This document shows, one piece after another, positions 26,219 through 35,610 of a stretch of DNA of 64,000 bases. The notes beneath the pieces were generated by a model. That model had not been told where the DNA came from. It worked only from the letters and a program-made list of their open reading frames with translations, and did not search any database. The position numbers and the translations under genes were made by a program. The stretch covers positions 62,001 to 126,000 of the forward strand of contig CAYFOK010000006.1 in assembly GCA_964344685.1 (NCBI GenBank), given 5' to 3'. Position 1 is the stretch's first letter. Each line of letters opens with the position of its first letter. Source of the DNA: Scalindua sp964344685. Its GTDB lineage: Bacteria > Planctomycetota > Brocadiia > Brocadiales > Scalinduaceae.

Positions 26219-26896
26219 TCACTGCGAATATCCGTCATTGAAGTCCTTTCTTCCCAGTAAATAAGAGGCGAGCAGGAATTGATTTCTGAGGGATGTTCGT
26301 AAAATGCCATGATTTCTCCACCTTCTTATGGAAGAAGAGATGCTTTCGCCAAGTATAATAATTTTTCCCTGTTTTTTAAGACGGCATATAAAATCCAGAT
26401 CCTCACAATTTGGCATCTCCCTGAAACCGCCTAACTCTTCAAATACTGACCTCTTCACAAACAGTCCCTGATCCCCGTAAGGTAATTTAAAGAACTTTGA
26501 GCGAAAGTTTATGCCCTTTTCTATTATCCGGTAAAGGAACTTATCGGATAATAGCCTTATCTGAAATGCACCGCCTACACATGTGCTGCCGTCAAAAACA
26601 TTCCGAATTTTAAAAGCCTCCTCTCCCGGCAATACACAATCCGCATGAAGAAAAAGGAGGACCTCTCCACCGGCATGCACTGCACCTCTATTCATCTGAA
26701 CACTTCGCCCCGTTTCTGAAGCAACAACTTTGACATCTCTGTATTGACCGGCAATCTCCACCGTCCTGTCCGTACTGCCGCCGTCTACAACGATAACTTC
26801 AATACCGGGGATATCTATCACCGCCTCAAGGCACTGAGTGATCGTCTCTTCTTCATTAAGTGTGGGTATTATTATGGAGGTTTCTATTGTTGGCAT
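26219..26896 (-). CDS. GT2 glycosyltransferase (TIGR04283-like)
   Basis: A 225-residue GT-A glycosyltransferase. Motifs are SIIIPTLNEEETI, VIVVDGGSTDRTVEIA, ETGRSVQMNRGA, LLFLHADCVLP (the DxD-like site as HAD) and LPYGDQGLFVKRSVFEELGG. This matches the family often called transferase 2, radical SAM/selenodomain-associated. The donor and acceptor are unknown. Its stop is only three bases from the right REP element, so the transposase unit inserted immediately downstream of it. Confidence 0.85.
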   Translation of the reverse strand: MPTIETSIIIPTLNEEETITQCLEAVIDIPGIEVIVVDGGSTDRTVEIAGQYRDVKVVASETGRSVQMNRGAVHAGGEVLLFLHADCVLPGEEAFKIRNVFDGSTCVGGAFQIRLLSDKFLYRIIEKGINFRSKFFKLPYGDQGLFVKRSVFEELGGFREMPNCEDLDFICRLKKQGKIIILGESISSSIRRWRNHGILRTSLRNQFLLASYLLGRKDFNDGYSQ

Positions 26897-26907
26897 TATT
26901 AATATGA

Positions 26908-27119
26908 TTCACCGAGTTCACCGCAAAGTCGCGGAGTATGCAAAGGGGAATAATAGTTTTGGTGGGCAATCTGCCCGACTGCGTCATTCAGGCGGATGCC
27001 AACCCTACGCTGTTTCTTAATAACGACAAAATAAAACATATTTATTGCAATTAATATTTGAAGCTTTGCGCTCTTTGCGTCTTCTTGTCCTCGGTGCTTT
27101 TTGTCCGGGGTGCGGTGAA
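26908..27119. repeat. MITE-like inverted repeat element
   Basis: About 212 bases between two glycosyltransferase genes. The ends are inverted copies: TTCACCG at 26908 and CGGTGAA at 27113, with GCAAAG/CTTTGCG-type sequence just inside each end. It contains no supported gene. Its right end shares a 21-base perfect match with 22561-22581. Size and ends suggest a non-autonomous mobile or structural repeat; no transposase for it was recognised in the window. Confidence 0.55.
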
Positions 27120-27124
27120 AAATT

Positions 27125-27820
27125 TTATTTAATAAAGCCATACTTGAAAATGGTATAAATAATTTTTACGCCTGCACGTACCGTCCCAGAAAACGTACCG
27201 GTAATTTTTGATTTACCGATCCGCTTTCGATACCTTACAGGCACTTCCACTATCCTCAGACCTTTCTTCAACGCCTTGATCTGCATCTCAACAGTCCATC
27301 CAAAGTTTTTATCCAGCATGTTTAAGGCTAGCAGGTCTCTGTATTTAATCGCCCTGAAAGGGCCCAGGTCCGTATACTTAAATCCCCAGAATAACCGGAT
27401 TAAGAAGACTGCCAGTTTGTTGCCGATGATCGCCTGAGGAAGAAGTGCCCCTTTTTCTCTTGCACCTGACATTCGGGAACCTATAACCATTTCTGCCTTA
27501 CCTGTTAAAATTGGCTCTACTACAAAATGTAAATCCTGAGGATAGTCGCTGTAATCAGCATCAAGAAAGACGACAACATCAGTATCCTGATTAAGCATGG
27601 ATATCCCTTTCAGACAGGCTGCCCCATATCCTTTCAGCGGTTCCAGTACAACACGTGCTTCAAGGCCTCTTGCCACAGTAGCAGTATTATCACTGCTGCC
27701 GTTGTCTACAACAATAACCTCATCAACTATTTCGCCGGGAATATCATTAAGTACCTGTGAGATTGATTCTTCTTCATTCAAGGCAGGAATGATAACAGAA
27801 ATTTTTGGATTGTGATGCAT
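27125..27820 (-). CDS. GT2 glycosyltransferase (polyprenyl-phosphate glycosyltransferase-like)
   Basis: A 231-residue protein of the DPM1/DPG synthase type. It has ISVIIPALNEEESI, VIVVDNGSSDNTATVA, EPLKGYGAACLKGI, VVFLDADYSDYP (DxD), IGSRMSGAREKGAL and, near the end, VEVPVRYRKRIGKSKITG. It probably loads a sugar on a polyprenyl phosphate, which would supply GT-C enzymes such as the one at 15.1-16.5 kb; that link is inference. It lacks C-terminal membrane helices beyond one weak segment. Confidence 0.85.
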   Translation of the reverse strand: MHHNPKISVIIPALNEEESISQVLNDIPGEIVDEVIVVDNGSSDNTATVARGLEARVVLEPLKGYGAACLKGISMLNQDTDVVVFLDADYSDYPQDLHFVVEPILTGKAEMVIGSRMSGAREKGALLPQAIIGNKLAVFLIRLFWGFKYTDLGPFRAIKYRDLLALNMLDKNFGWTVEMQIKALKKGLRIVEVPVRYRKRIGKSKITGTFSGTVRAGVKIIYTIFKYGFIK

Positions 27821-27852
27821 GGTGTGTTTCAGGCAGAAAACGCATGATAAAT

Positions 27853-28656
27853 TTATTCAACTATTACGCCGGCATATCCTACTACTTGTTTGTAATCACC
27901 GGTTGTCTCTCCACTGGTCTCGTACTTAATTAACTCTGCCTTTGCGGCATCCCTCTCTTTTGAACAGACCAGCATTGAAATTACGGGGCTGACACCGCAC
28001 ATACTGACATCCAGTTCACGAACGACTCTGTAAAGACCCTCTTCTCTTAAAGCAACAATTTCTGCAATGGCGGTTTTGTCTTTCTTATCAGCAGACTGCC
28101 GAGACTCATAGTGTGTCATATCAGATGAGGCTACGACGAGGGTATCAGGCCTTATTTTTTTAAGCACATCAGCAATAGATTTGCCAACTATGTTCAACTT
28201 CTCAAAATTGCCGGACCCGACTACAATAACAACAATCTTAACCTGTGGGTTGCTGTATTGAAGGAAGGGCAATATAACCTCTGCTGAGTGCTCATTTTGA
28301 TGGGCAGCCTTGTCTTTCTCAAGCAGTTCACATGTTTCCAGTATCTCATTGACAAGTTCTTCGTCTATCGAGGTATCACCGAGCGGTGTTCGCCAGGAAC
28401 CTTCAGGCCAGACAGAGAATGGCGTACCACGTCCCGTGTGGTTTGGTGCCAGGATAACAACAGTTCCCGGAATCTCGATCCTCGCAAAAACACTTCCCAT
28501 TACTCGACCTGCATAAACATAACCCGCATGCGGGGAGATCACGCCCAGGGCTTTTTGCCTGCCGGAACAATCTTCCATAAGCGCCTTTAGCGCATTCTCT
28601 AATTCTTCTTTTCTTCCTGGGTAAAAACTTCCTGATGCGATTGGCAGTCTATACAT
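27853..28656 (-). CDS. amrB: AmmeMemoRadiSam system protein B / MEMO1 family
   Basis: A 267-residue protein of the MEMO1 family, related to extradiol dioxygenases. It starts YRLPIASGSFYPGRKEELE and has VISPHAGYVYAGRVMG, ILAPNHTGRGTPFSVW and ASSDMTHYESRQSADKKD, which hold the His residues of the putative metal site. In many bacteria it sits with AMMECR1 and a radical SAM protein; neither is adjacent here. It lies 32 bases upstream of the GT2 gene on the same strand. Function in bacteria is not settled. Confidence 0.9.
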   Translation of the reverse strand: MYRLPIASGSFYPGRKEELENALKALMEDCSGRQKALGVISPHAGYVYAGRVMGSVFARIEIPGTVVILAPNHTGRGTPFSVWPEGSWRTPLGDTSIDEELVNEILETCELLEKDKAAHQNEHSAEVILPFLQYSNPQVKIVVIVVGSGNFEKLNIVGKSIADVLKKIRPDTLVVASSDMTHYESRQSADKKDKTAIAEIVALREEGLYRVVRELDVSMCGVSPVISMLVCSKERDAAKAELIKYETSGETTGDYKQVVGYAGVIVE

Positions 28657-28950
28657 TTTTCCGGATCCTTCTGGTCTCCTGTAAAAGCAGTGGGTTTTTG
28701 CCTCCTTTTAAGGAAGGCTTCAACTGTTTTCTCTTGTTATATGCCGATTGTAGCAGAAAATGAAATGTAATTGAGTCTATCAGTGATTTATATTTGTGTC
28801 AAAACCTTTTATTTGATAGAATGATTTTTTGAATATTTTGTGTAAGATAACTTTAACTGTAATTTGCCCGCATTGAACTCATGTTTTGATGTTTTTACCA
28901 TGCCGGATCAGTTTCTTACGTAACCCTTTTACTATCAATTTAATTAGATT

Positions 28951-29958
28951 ATGACAACCGCGCTTGCTTTATTGTCCGGAGGGCTGGACAGCACCCTGGC
29001 CATTCATGTAATCAAGAAGCAGGGTATCGATGTTATCGCTCTTACTTTCACTACAGTGTTTTGCCTTTGCACATCAAAGGGCAACTGTAAACTGGAAGCA
29101 GTAAAGGTTTCTGAAAAACTCGGGATCCCAGTTAAAGTTATAAATACGACCCACAGTTTTTTGAAGATCGTAAAGAAACCAAAACACGGTTATGGCAAAA
29201 ACATGAACCCCTGCATTGACTGCCGCATAAATATTTTCAGGGCTGCCGGTGAATATATGAAGGAAATCGGAGCCGATTTTATCATAACTGGTGAGGTTCT
29301 TGGTCAGCGTCCCATGTCACAGAGAAAAGAGGCAATGAAAACAATTGACAGGGAGGCCGGATTAACAGGGCTTGTATTGAGACCTCTTTGCGCAAAACAT
29401 CTTGAACCCACAATTCCTGAAAAAACCGGACTGGTAAACAGGGATGAATTACTTGAAATTAAGGGCCGTTCACGAAAAGACCAGATACAGCTGGCGGACA
29501 TTTTCGAGGTGACAGATTATCCATGCGCGTCCGGAGGATGTCTATTAACTGATCCGGAATTTGCAAACAGAATGAGAGACTCGGTCAATCACGGAGATCC
29601 GGGAGTAAATGATGTTAGCCTGCTAAAGGTAGGAAGGCACTTTAGAATTGATGACAAAACCAAGGTTGTTGTCAGCCGCAGGGAAGAGGAAAACCCTGTG
29701 GTAGAAAAACTGGCAACAGTACACGATTTTTTGTTGGAAATGAAAGATATAACCGGGCCTTTAGCCATTATAAGAGGCGAAATTAACGACGAAAAACTGA
29801 AAATCGCTGCTCAGTTGACCGTTAGAAGCAGCAAAGCGAAATCAGAACCGGCAGCTGACGTAATAATTTCAAAGGCTCAAACGGGGTCCATGCAAAGGGT
29901 AATGAATGTCCCCCGAATTGACCCGGATCTGGCAAGAGAATTAATGATAAAGAAATAA
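28951..29958 (+). CDS. PP-loop ATPase with NFACT-R-like C-terminus (tRNA thiolation-like)
   Basis: A 335-residue protein. The N-terminus has the ATP pyrophosphatase loop ALLSGGLDSTLAIHV, a FCLCTSKGNC pair, NPCIDCRINIFR and ITGEVLGQRPMSQR, as in the ThiI/MnmA-like sulfur transferases. YPCASGGCLLTDPEFANR is also typical of this branch. The last 100 residues match the NFACT-R (DUF814-like) module. Such proteins are predicted tRNA-modifying enzymes; the tRNA position is unknown. It is divergent from the MEMO1 gene and probably monocistronic. Confidence 0.82.
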   Translation: MTTALALLSGGLDSTLAIHVIKKQGIDVIALTFTTVFCLCTSKGNCKLEAVKVSEKLGIPVKVINTTHSFLKIVKKPKHGYGKNMNPCIDCRINIFRAAGEYMKEIGADFIITGEVLGQRPMSQRKEAMKTIDREAGLTGLVLRPLCAKHLEPTIPEKTGLVNRDELLEIKGRSRKDQIQLADIFEVTDYPCASGGCLLTDPEFANRMRDSVNHGDPGVNDVSLLKVGRHFRIDDKTKVVVSRREEENPVVEKLATVHDFLLEMKDITGPLAIIRGEINDEKLKIAAQLTVRSSKAKSEPAADVIISKAQTGSMQRVMNVPRIDPDLARELMIKK

Positions 29959-30433
29959 ATCTTTTACCGTATCAATTTACTGAATTATCATTGCATATTC
30001 ACCGCGCAATTTTTGTTGGAGAACGCAAAAAATTTTTCCCAAACTCACACAATATAGCCAACAAAGCATCAATACCGTATCAACTTTCTTCACTTCAAAT
30101 TAAAAATTTAATCACTAAAAGCATAGGTATTTTTTAGAGTAATAATTGTCTAACACACTGATTATAAAAGGATTAGATTTTTCAACCAATTACAATTCCT
30201 GAATCTTTACTCCGCAATTTTATATATATTTAAAAAAAAAACTAAAGATTGGCCTCTTCTATGCTATGTTTAGACTGGAGTTTTTCTGAGGAATAGAAAA
30301 ACAGGTACCTGATAACTAATTTACAAAAATAACATCTTGACATATCTTTATTTTAAACTAGAATTTACAGGAGTTTTTATATTATAGACAAATTCATATT
30401 CTAAACAGAACTCTTCATTTACATTACACGATT
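29959..30433. other. AT-rich intergenic region
   Basis: About 475 bases with no supported gene on either strand. It has long A and T runs (for example around 30225-30242) and carries a good promoter near its right end. No tRNA, riboswitch or repeat was recognised. Confidence 0.5.
30337..30364 (+). promoter_or_regulatory. Sigma-70-type promoter for the 30.4 kb gene
   Basis: A perfect -35 TTGACA at 30337 and a -10 TAGAAT at 30359 are separated by 16 bases. The start codon lies 70 bases further on. The sequence match is clear; activity is inferred. Confidence 0.55.
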
Positions 30434-31363
30434 ATGAACAATACTCGCCAACCATTTTTCGGCATACCGCTGACCAAGCTCGAAGATTTTCTGCAGGATT
30501 CGATATACTTCCGAGATACCAGGGCTCGTACGCGTTTTCCCAGTTTAAGACATGGCGAGGATAGCAACGGAAATGAACGGTTATACGCTTTTGACCGATT
30601 TTTAATGCATCATGATTATGTAATACAAAAATCTTCCGGAAGAAGTTTTGTTGAAATAACAAACGATAAAAATGAAATTCATAGAAGTGGAAATGTCGTC
30701 CCCGGTGCGATGACTGCCTCTAAAATAATCCTTCCTCTAGAAATACTGATACCGGAATTAGAAATATATAATGTGAGCATAAAATTCACTAATTCGTCCC
30801 TTTATGATGAGAAAACAAAGGATGTTTTTTCTTTTCAATTTATAAATCGTGAACAGATACAGATTAACGTAAATACGTTCCAGTCTCAGGAAACAGTAGC
30901 TAAAACCGTTATAACAGGAAGGATCAACCCTTTCAGGGAAAAAACGACAAAAGTTAATGAAGAAGATGTCAATGAAACCAAGCTGAATACCGTTCGAGAA
31001 TATCTTGGCACACTGGCGGTTGAAGGTGAAGCATACATACAAAAAGACACTTATAGAGACTACACATATCCGCTTTCCTACATTGCTACACTGCCTTCAG
31101 CAGCAATTGTGAAGCAGATGGAAGGGGATGGCGGCATGATAAATATGTTAAAAATGGATTTTGGCAATGTCGATATGATACCTATAACTGATGAAAAGGG
31201 ACCGATAGTGAAACTGGAAAGAGCGAGGCAGAGAACCTCTTTTAATAAAATAATAACTGAAATTGTTAATGGAGTTGTCACGTATTATCGGGGGCTTGCC
31301 ATAGTTAACCCGGTTGCCAAATTCAGAAACCCCGCAAAGTCTGTGATTTTGCCCGCAAAATAA
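30434..31363 (+). CDS. Hypothetical protein, possible double-hotdog fold
   Basis: A 309-residue soluble protein without a signal peptide. I do not recognise a family with confidence. The stretch NVVPGAMTASKI in a mixed alpha/beta context and EIVNGVVTYYRGLAIVNP near the end faintly recall MaoC/FabZ-type hotdog domains, in the first and second half respectively, but the catalytic Asp/His pattern is not clear. It has its own promoter and is followed after seven bases by the DUF192 gene, so the two are probably co-transcribed. Confidence 0.55.
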   Translation: MNNTRQPFFGIPLTKLEDFLQDSIYFRDTRARTRFPSLRHGEDSNGNERLYAFDRFLMHHDYVIQKSSGRSFVEITNDKNEIHRSGNVVPGAMTASKIILPLEILIPELEIYNVSIKFTNSSLYDEKTKDVFSFQFINREQIQINVNTFQSQETVAKTVITGRINPFREKTTKVNEEDVNETKLNTVREYLGTLAVEGEAYIQKDTYRDYTYPLSYIATLPSAAIVKQMEGDGGMINMLKMDFGNVDMIPITDEKGPIVKLERARQRTSFNKIITEIVNGVVTYYRGLAIVNPVAKFRNPAKSVILPAK

Positions 31364-31370
31364 TTACCTT

Positions 31371-31859
31371 ATGGATTCGCCATTCTGCATCGTGAGAATT
31401 ATTTACTTTCATACCATCCTTCTTTTAGTCCTTCTTCCAACGTTCCTGGGCTGTTCCAATCATTCCCCTGTATCAAACAAAAACACTTACGAAATAAAAA
31501 TAAACGACAAAATAGCTCATGCAGAGGTTGCTTTTACTCAAAAAGGCCGTACAATAGGCTTAATGTTCCGGGATAAATTAGAGAATGATCACGGAATGTT
31601 GTTTATTTATCCACATGAACAAAATCTATCATTTTGGATGAAAAATACACAAATCCCACTTTCGATTGCCTTTATAAATTCCAAAGATATAATTACACAG
31701 ATAGAGTCTATGGCTCCATACAGTTTAATGAGCCACATATCAAAAGAGAAAGTAAAATATGCTCTTGAAATGGAGCAAGGCTGGTTTAGAAAAAATGCAG
31801 TTAAGGCCGGCAGTAAAGTCGGTTTTCCCCCTGAAATTAGAAGTTTAAGAGTAGAGTAA
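31371..31859 (+). CDS. DUF192 family lipoprotein
   Basis: A 162-residue exported protein. The first 30 residues are a signal peptide ending LPTFLGCSN, a plausible lipobox with Cys as the lipid site. The rest is DUF192: AHAEVAFTQKGRTIGLMFRD, DHGMLFIYP, LSFWMKNTQIPLSIAFIN and an ALEMEQGWFRKN close. The family is small, extracytoplasmic and of unknown function. It lies between an unknown gene and the HAD-YvcK fusion on the same strand. Confidence 0.88.
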   Translation: MDSPFCIVRIIYFHTILLLVLLPTFLGCSNHSPVSNKNTYEIKINDKIAHAEVAFTQKGRTIGLMFRDKLENDHGMLFIYPHEQNLSFWMKNTQIPLSIAFINSKDIITQIESMAPYSLMSHISKEKVKYALEMEQGWFRKNAVKAGSKVGFPPEIRSLRVE

Positions 31860-31915
31860 ATAAGTAAACCTGGTAACTTCATATCACTTTTTTTATGCAA
31901 TTTTTTTTTTTGTAA

Positions 31916-33622
31916 ATGGAAACTATGAAAGCAATAATTTTTGATCTTGATGATACGCTGTATGATTGTACAGGCTCGCTACTTGAAGCATCCAGAAAAC
32001 GGGCTGCAAAAGCAATGGTCAATGCAGGCCTACCGCGCACAGAAGAAGAAGCATATGTAATGCAAAAAGAAATTTCAGAGAAGCATGGACCTTATTATCC
32101 CGTCTTCAACGAAATAGCAAATAAATACAATAAAGACCACAGCTTCATCAGTGACGCCCTGAAGGCATATAATAGCAATGAAGTAACAGACATAGAACTT
32201 TTCCCTGATGTTGTACCAACACTGAAAAAACTGGCACAGGAAAAATATAAGCTGTTCCTGCTGACAACTGGGATCCACGAAAGACAACATAAAAAGATAG
32301 AGTTGTTGGGACTGAAACCTTACTTTGATGAAATAATAATTAATGATCAGGAAGTTGGGCTATTAATGGAAGATTGCTTTGAAGCAATTGTCAGAAAGTA
32401 TTCATTAAGTCCGCAGAATGTTACTGTCGTTGGAGACAGGGTAAGGGAAGAACTGAGAATTGCAAAAGCCAAGGGAATGGTAACCGTACAGATGTTACAT
32501 GGAAGGTTTAAGGAAGAAACGGCTTATGATAGTACAAACAAGCCCGATTACAAGATAAAACGATTTTTCCAGCTACCAACTTTGCTCCATCTGAAAGATA
32601 TTGGAAAAACACATGACACACTGAAGATGTTAGCCTTTGGTGGCGGTACGGGCCTCCCAATTGCACTTGAAGGCCTGAAAACATATAGCGAAGATCTAAC
32701 GGCAATTGTAACTGTTACAGACTCAGGTAGAAGCTCCGGAGTCATAAGAGAAGAATACGGTATTTTGCCTCCCGGAGATGTAAGAAACTGCCTGGTCGCA
32801 CTTTCAGAAACAGAGGAACAGGAAAAAGATTTGTACCAGCTTTTTCAATACCGGTTTAATAAAGGATCACTTAACGGAATGAGCCTTGGCAATCTGTTGA
32901 TGACCGCACTAACAGATATAACAGGAAGTTTTGATCTTGCCATTAAAAAAGCAAGCAAGATACTGGCTATCAAAGGAAAAGTCTTCCCTTCTACACTTAC
33001 CAGTACTCACATTTGTGCCGAATTAAAGGATGGTTCGATCGTAGAGGAAGAGCTGAATGTACGCGGCCTTCAAAAACCACCGATAGAAAGGCTCTTTCTG
33101 AAAACAAATGATGCGGAGTGTCCGCCAGACGCAATCAGTGAAATTGAAAAAGCAGACGTAATTGTAATCGGCCCGGGGAGCCTGTACACAAGTATCATAT
33201 GCAATCTTCTTGTTGGCGGTATTAAAGAGGCATTGCAGAACACAAATGCGATAAAAATTTATCTTTGCAATATTGTAACACAACCCGGACAGACAGATAA
33301 CTACACCGCATCGGATCACATTAAGGCAATTACAAAATATCTTGGTGATGGAGTTTTAGACTATGTACTTGTTAATAATAATTTCCCGCGTAAGGAAATA
33401 ATTGAAAGATATAGAAAAGAGGGTGCTGACATTGTAGCCCTTGATGACGATTTAGAAAATAATAATGTAGCGGTAGAAGTTACCGATTTGATTGAAAACC
33501 TTGATAAAAAAAGAATCTTGTGGGAGAAACAGGACCTGATAAGGCATGATCCTGAGAAACTGGCAGATTCTATCTGCAGAATTTTTGCAAAATTAGTACT
33601 TTCACGCAGTTTGCGTAATTAA
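31916..33622 (+). CDS. HAD phosphatase fused to YvcK/CofD-like domain
   Basis: A 568-residue chain. Residues 1 to about 215 are a HAD hydrolase of the pyrimidine-5'-nucleotidase type: IIFDLDDTLYDCTG (nucleophile and acid Asp), LLTTGIHERQHKKIELLG and VVGDRVREELRIAKAKG. Residues about 236-568 are a YvcK/UPF0052 (CofD-fold) domain: LAFGGGTGLPIALEGLK, VTVTDSGRSSGVIREEYG, LPPGDVRNCLVALSE, NGMSLGNLLMTAL and VIGPGSLYTSIICNLL. YvcK binds UDP-sugars and controls cell-wall precursor supply in other bacteria. The next gene is a HAD paralogue, and UDP-GlcNAc genes lie just beyond it. Confidence 0.9.
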   Translation: METMKAIIFDLDDTLYDCTGSLLEASRKRAAKAMVNAGLPRTEEEAYVMQKEISEKHGPYYPVFNEIANKYNKDHSFISDALKAYNSNEVTDIELFPDVVPTLKKLAQEKYKLFLLTTGIHERQHKKIELLGLKPYFDEIIINDQEVGLLMEDCFEAIVRKYSLSPQNVTVVGDRVREELRIAKAKGMVTVQMLHGRFKEETAYDSTNKPDYKIKRFFQLPTLLHLKDIGKTHDTLKMLAFGGGTGLPIALEGLKTYSEDLTAIVTVTDSGRSSGVIREEYGILPPGDVRNCLVALSETEEQEKDLYQLFQYRFNKGSLNGMSLGNLLMTALTDITGSFDLAIKKASKILAIKGKVFPSTLTSTHICAELKDGSIVEEELNVRGLQKPPIERLFLKTNDAECPPDAISEIEKADVIVIGPGSLYTSIICNLLVGGIKEALQNTNAIKIYLCNIVTQPGQTDNYTASDHIKAITKYLGDGVLDYVLVNNNFPRKEIIERYRKEGADIVALDDDLENNNVAVEVTDLIENLDKKRILWEKQDLIRHDPEKLADSICRIFAKLVLSRSLRN

Positions 33623-33631
33623 AACACATAT

Positions 33632-34330
33632 ATGTCAAAACTCATATCCCTGATATCAGCCCGGGTTAAAGCAATCATATTCGACCTGGACGACACCCTG
33701 TACGATTGCAGCGGAACACTTGTTTTAAAAAATAAAAAAATTGCCGCAAAAATCATTTCAAAAGCTATTAAATGTTCCGAAGCAGAGGCGTTAAAATTGC
33801 AATTAGAGCTTGAAGGCCGCCTTGGTCCAAAAGCAGATATTGCAAGTGAAATTGCCGATTTATACAACCTTCCGGAAGATTTCTGCAAAGAGATCACTAA
33901 TTCCGTAAATACCCTGGACGTCGAAGATGCCGTTTTGTTTCCTGATACAATGGATTCTATTAACGAATTAAGGAAAATTGGTTATAAACTGTTCCTCGTT
34001 ACATTCGGCAAAAGAGAAATTCAGGAAAAGAAGATAAACATTCTTGGTCTTGAAAGTACATTTGACGAAATAATTATAACAGAAAACCCACAGGGAAAAG
34101 AGAACTGCTTTAAAGAAATTTTAGCTAAGAACAGTTTAGTACCGGAACAGGTTCTTTGTGTCGGCGACAAGATTAAAGACGAAATAGAGGTTGGAAAGAG
34201 GCTTGGCATGTCTACCGCATTGATGAAACACGGAAGACACTATCATTTCTATAAATCTGAAATTATTGATGAAGATCCTTACCTGCATATTACTAAAATC
34301 TCAGACCTTCTGGAAAATGACGGGAACTAG
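33632..34330 (+). CDS. HAD-superfamily hydrolase, paralogue of the HAD half of the preceding fusion
   Basis: A 232-residue protein with AIIFDLDDTLYDCSGTLV, LVTFGKREIQEKKINILGLE and VGDKIKDEIEVGKRLGMS. The motifs match the HAD half of the neighbouring fusion along the full domain, including the rare TLYDCSGTL phrase, so the two arose by tandem duplication. It begins nine bases after the fusion's stop. The likely substrate is a small phosphate ester such as a nucleotide; this is inferred from the family. Confidence 0.88.
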   Translation: MSKLISLISARVKAIIFDLDDTLYDCSGTLVLKNKKIAAKIISKAIKCSEAEALKLQLELEGRLGPKADIASEIADLYNLPEDFCKEITNSVNTLDVEDAVLFPDTMDSINELRKIGYKLFLVTFGKREIQEKKINILGLESTFDEIIITENPQGKENCFKEILAKNSLVPEQVLCVGDKIKDEIEVGKRLGMSTALMKHGRHYHFYKSEIIDEDPYLHITKISDLLENDGN

Positions 34331-34409
34331 GGAATTTCTGGTATAGAAACCCGACACATCATCTCATTACTGTCCCTATTATCCCCTATTTTTTCGGTGC
34401 TTACTTAAC

Positions 34410-35609
34410 TCAGCTCGTCTTATCTTTGTCCACCACCTCACCAGGCAGTGTTCCCAGCCCCGGCCAGATCTTTCTTCCCGGATAAATTGTTGTATTTATG
34501 CCGGTATGGACATCATCCGCGATTATCGTCCCAAACTTTCTTCTGCCAGTATCAACCAGTTTCCCCTTCACGGCAGATCTCACATTCTTATTATCATGTT
34601 TTAAGTTCGCCGTTATTGTCCCCGCACCTAAATTACTATTTTTACCAATAACACTATCCCCTATATAAGAGAGATGAGGCACTTTTGCATTATCCATAAT
34701 TATACTGTTTTTTATCTCTACTGCCTGTCCGATATGGCATCCATTTCCGATAGAGGTGTTTCCTCTTAAAAAACTATTAGGACCTATGCGGCAGTAATCA
34801 CCAATAACGACACTTCCTTTTATATATGTCCCAGACAGGATTTCTGTTCCTTTGCCCACTTTCAACTTTCCCTTTACGACTACATTCTTTTCAATTTTTC
34901 CCCTTATGTCTCTTATCGCATCACTCTTTATTCCGGAAACCAGGACGTTATTTGCTTCGACCAGATCCCATGGATATCCCACAGACAGCCAATGCCCTTT
35001 TACCTTTTCGCATATAATTTTCTCATTTTTAACAAGCATGTTTATATAATCAACTATTTCGTACTCTCCTCTTTGGCTTTTTTTAAGCTTAAAACCAAAA
35101 ACAGATTTATCAAAAACATACAATCCCGTATTAGCAATATCGGAAATAAACTTTTTGGGTTTTTCAATAATTTTCTTTACCTCTTTGCCTTTCACAACAA
35201 AGACACCAAACCTGCCCGGGGCTTCAACTTCACATCCCAAAACAGCATATTTATGTTTTAAACAAGCCCTTATATCCTTCCTGGAAAAAATATCGTCTCC
35301 GCCCATAACGATAAATTTACCCTCAATCAATTGTTCAACATTTTTTAGTGCATGCCCTGTACCCAACTGTCTCTTCTGTTCAACATATCGTATTTTCAGC
35401 TTTCCATGCTTGTGGCCAATTTCACTAATTATCATCTCTTTCCTGTATCCAACTATCACGATAACTTCGTTAACCAGTCCCTGCAAGGCATCGAGATTGT
35501 GCTTTATTATCTCTTTATTCATTACCTTAAGTAACGGCTTAGGCATGGTCAACGTTAAAGGCCATGTCCTTGTACTCTTTCCCGCTGCCATTATTACCGC
35601 TTGTATCAT
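34410..35609 (-). CDS. Bifunctional sugar-1-phosphate nucleotidylyltransferase / acetyltransferase (GlmU-like)
   Basis: A 399-residue protein. The N-terminal Rossmann-type nucleotidyltransferase has VIMAAGKSTRTWPLT, MPKPLLKV, QLGTGHALKN and VMGGDDIF. From about residue 240 a left-handed beta helix runs through hexapeptide repeats (GTEILSGTYIKGSVVIGDYC, LSYIGDSVIGKNSNLGAGTI). The domain order and ending resemble the archaeal ST0452-type enzyme rather than E. coli GlmU. It probably makes UDP-GlcNAc from GlcN-1-P. The gene starts two bases after the glmM stop, which ties it to the same pathway. Confidence 0.85.
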   Translation of the reverse strand: MIQAVIMAAGKSTRTWPLTLTMPKPLLKVMNKEIIKHNLDALQGLVNEVIVIVGYRKEMIISEIGHKHGKLKIRYVEQKRQLGTGHALKNVEQLIEGKFIVMGGDDIFSRKDIRACLKHKYAVLGCEVEAPGRFGVFVVKGKEVKKIIEKPKKFISDIANTGLYVFDKSVFGFKLKKSQRGEYEIVDYINMLVKNEKIICEKVKGHWLSVGYPWDLVEANNVLVSGIKSDAIRDIRGKIEKNVVVKGKLKVGKGTEILSGTYIKGSVVIGDYCRIGPNSFLRGNTSIGNGCHIGQAVEIKNSIIMDNAKVPHLSYIGDSVIGKNSNLGAGTITANLKHDNKNVRSAVKGKLVDTGRRKFGTIIADDVHTGINTTIYPGRKIWPGLGTLPGEVVDKDKTS

Positions 35610-35610
35610 A

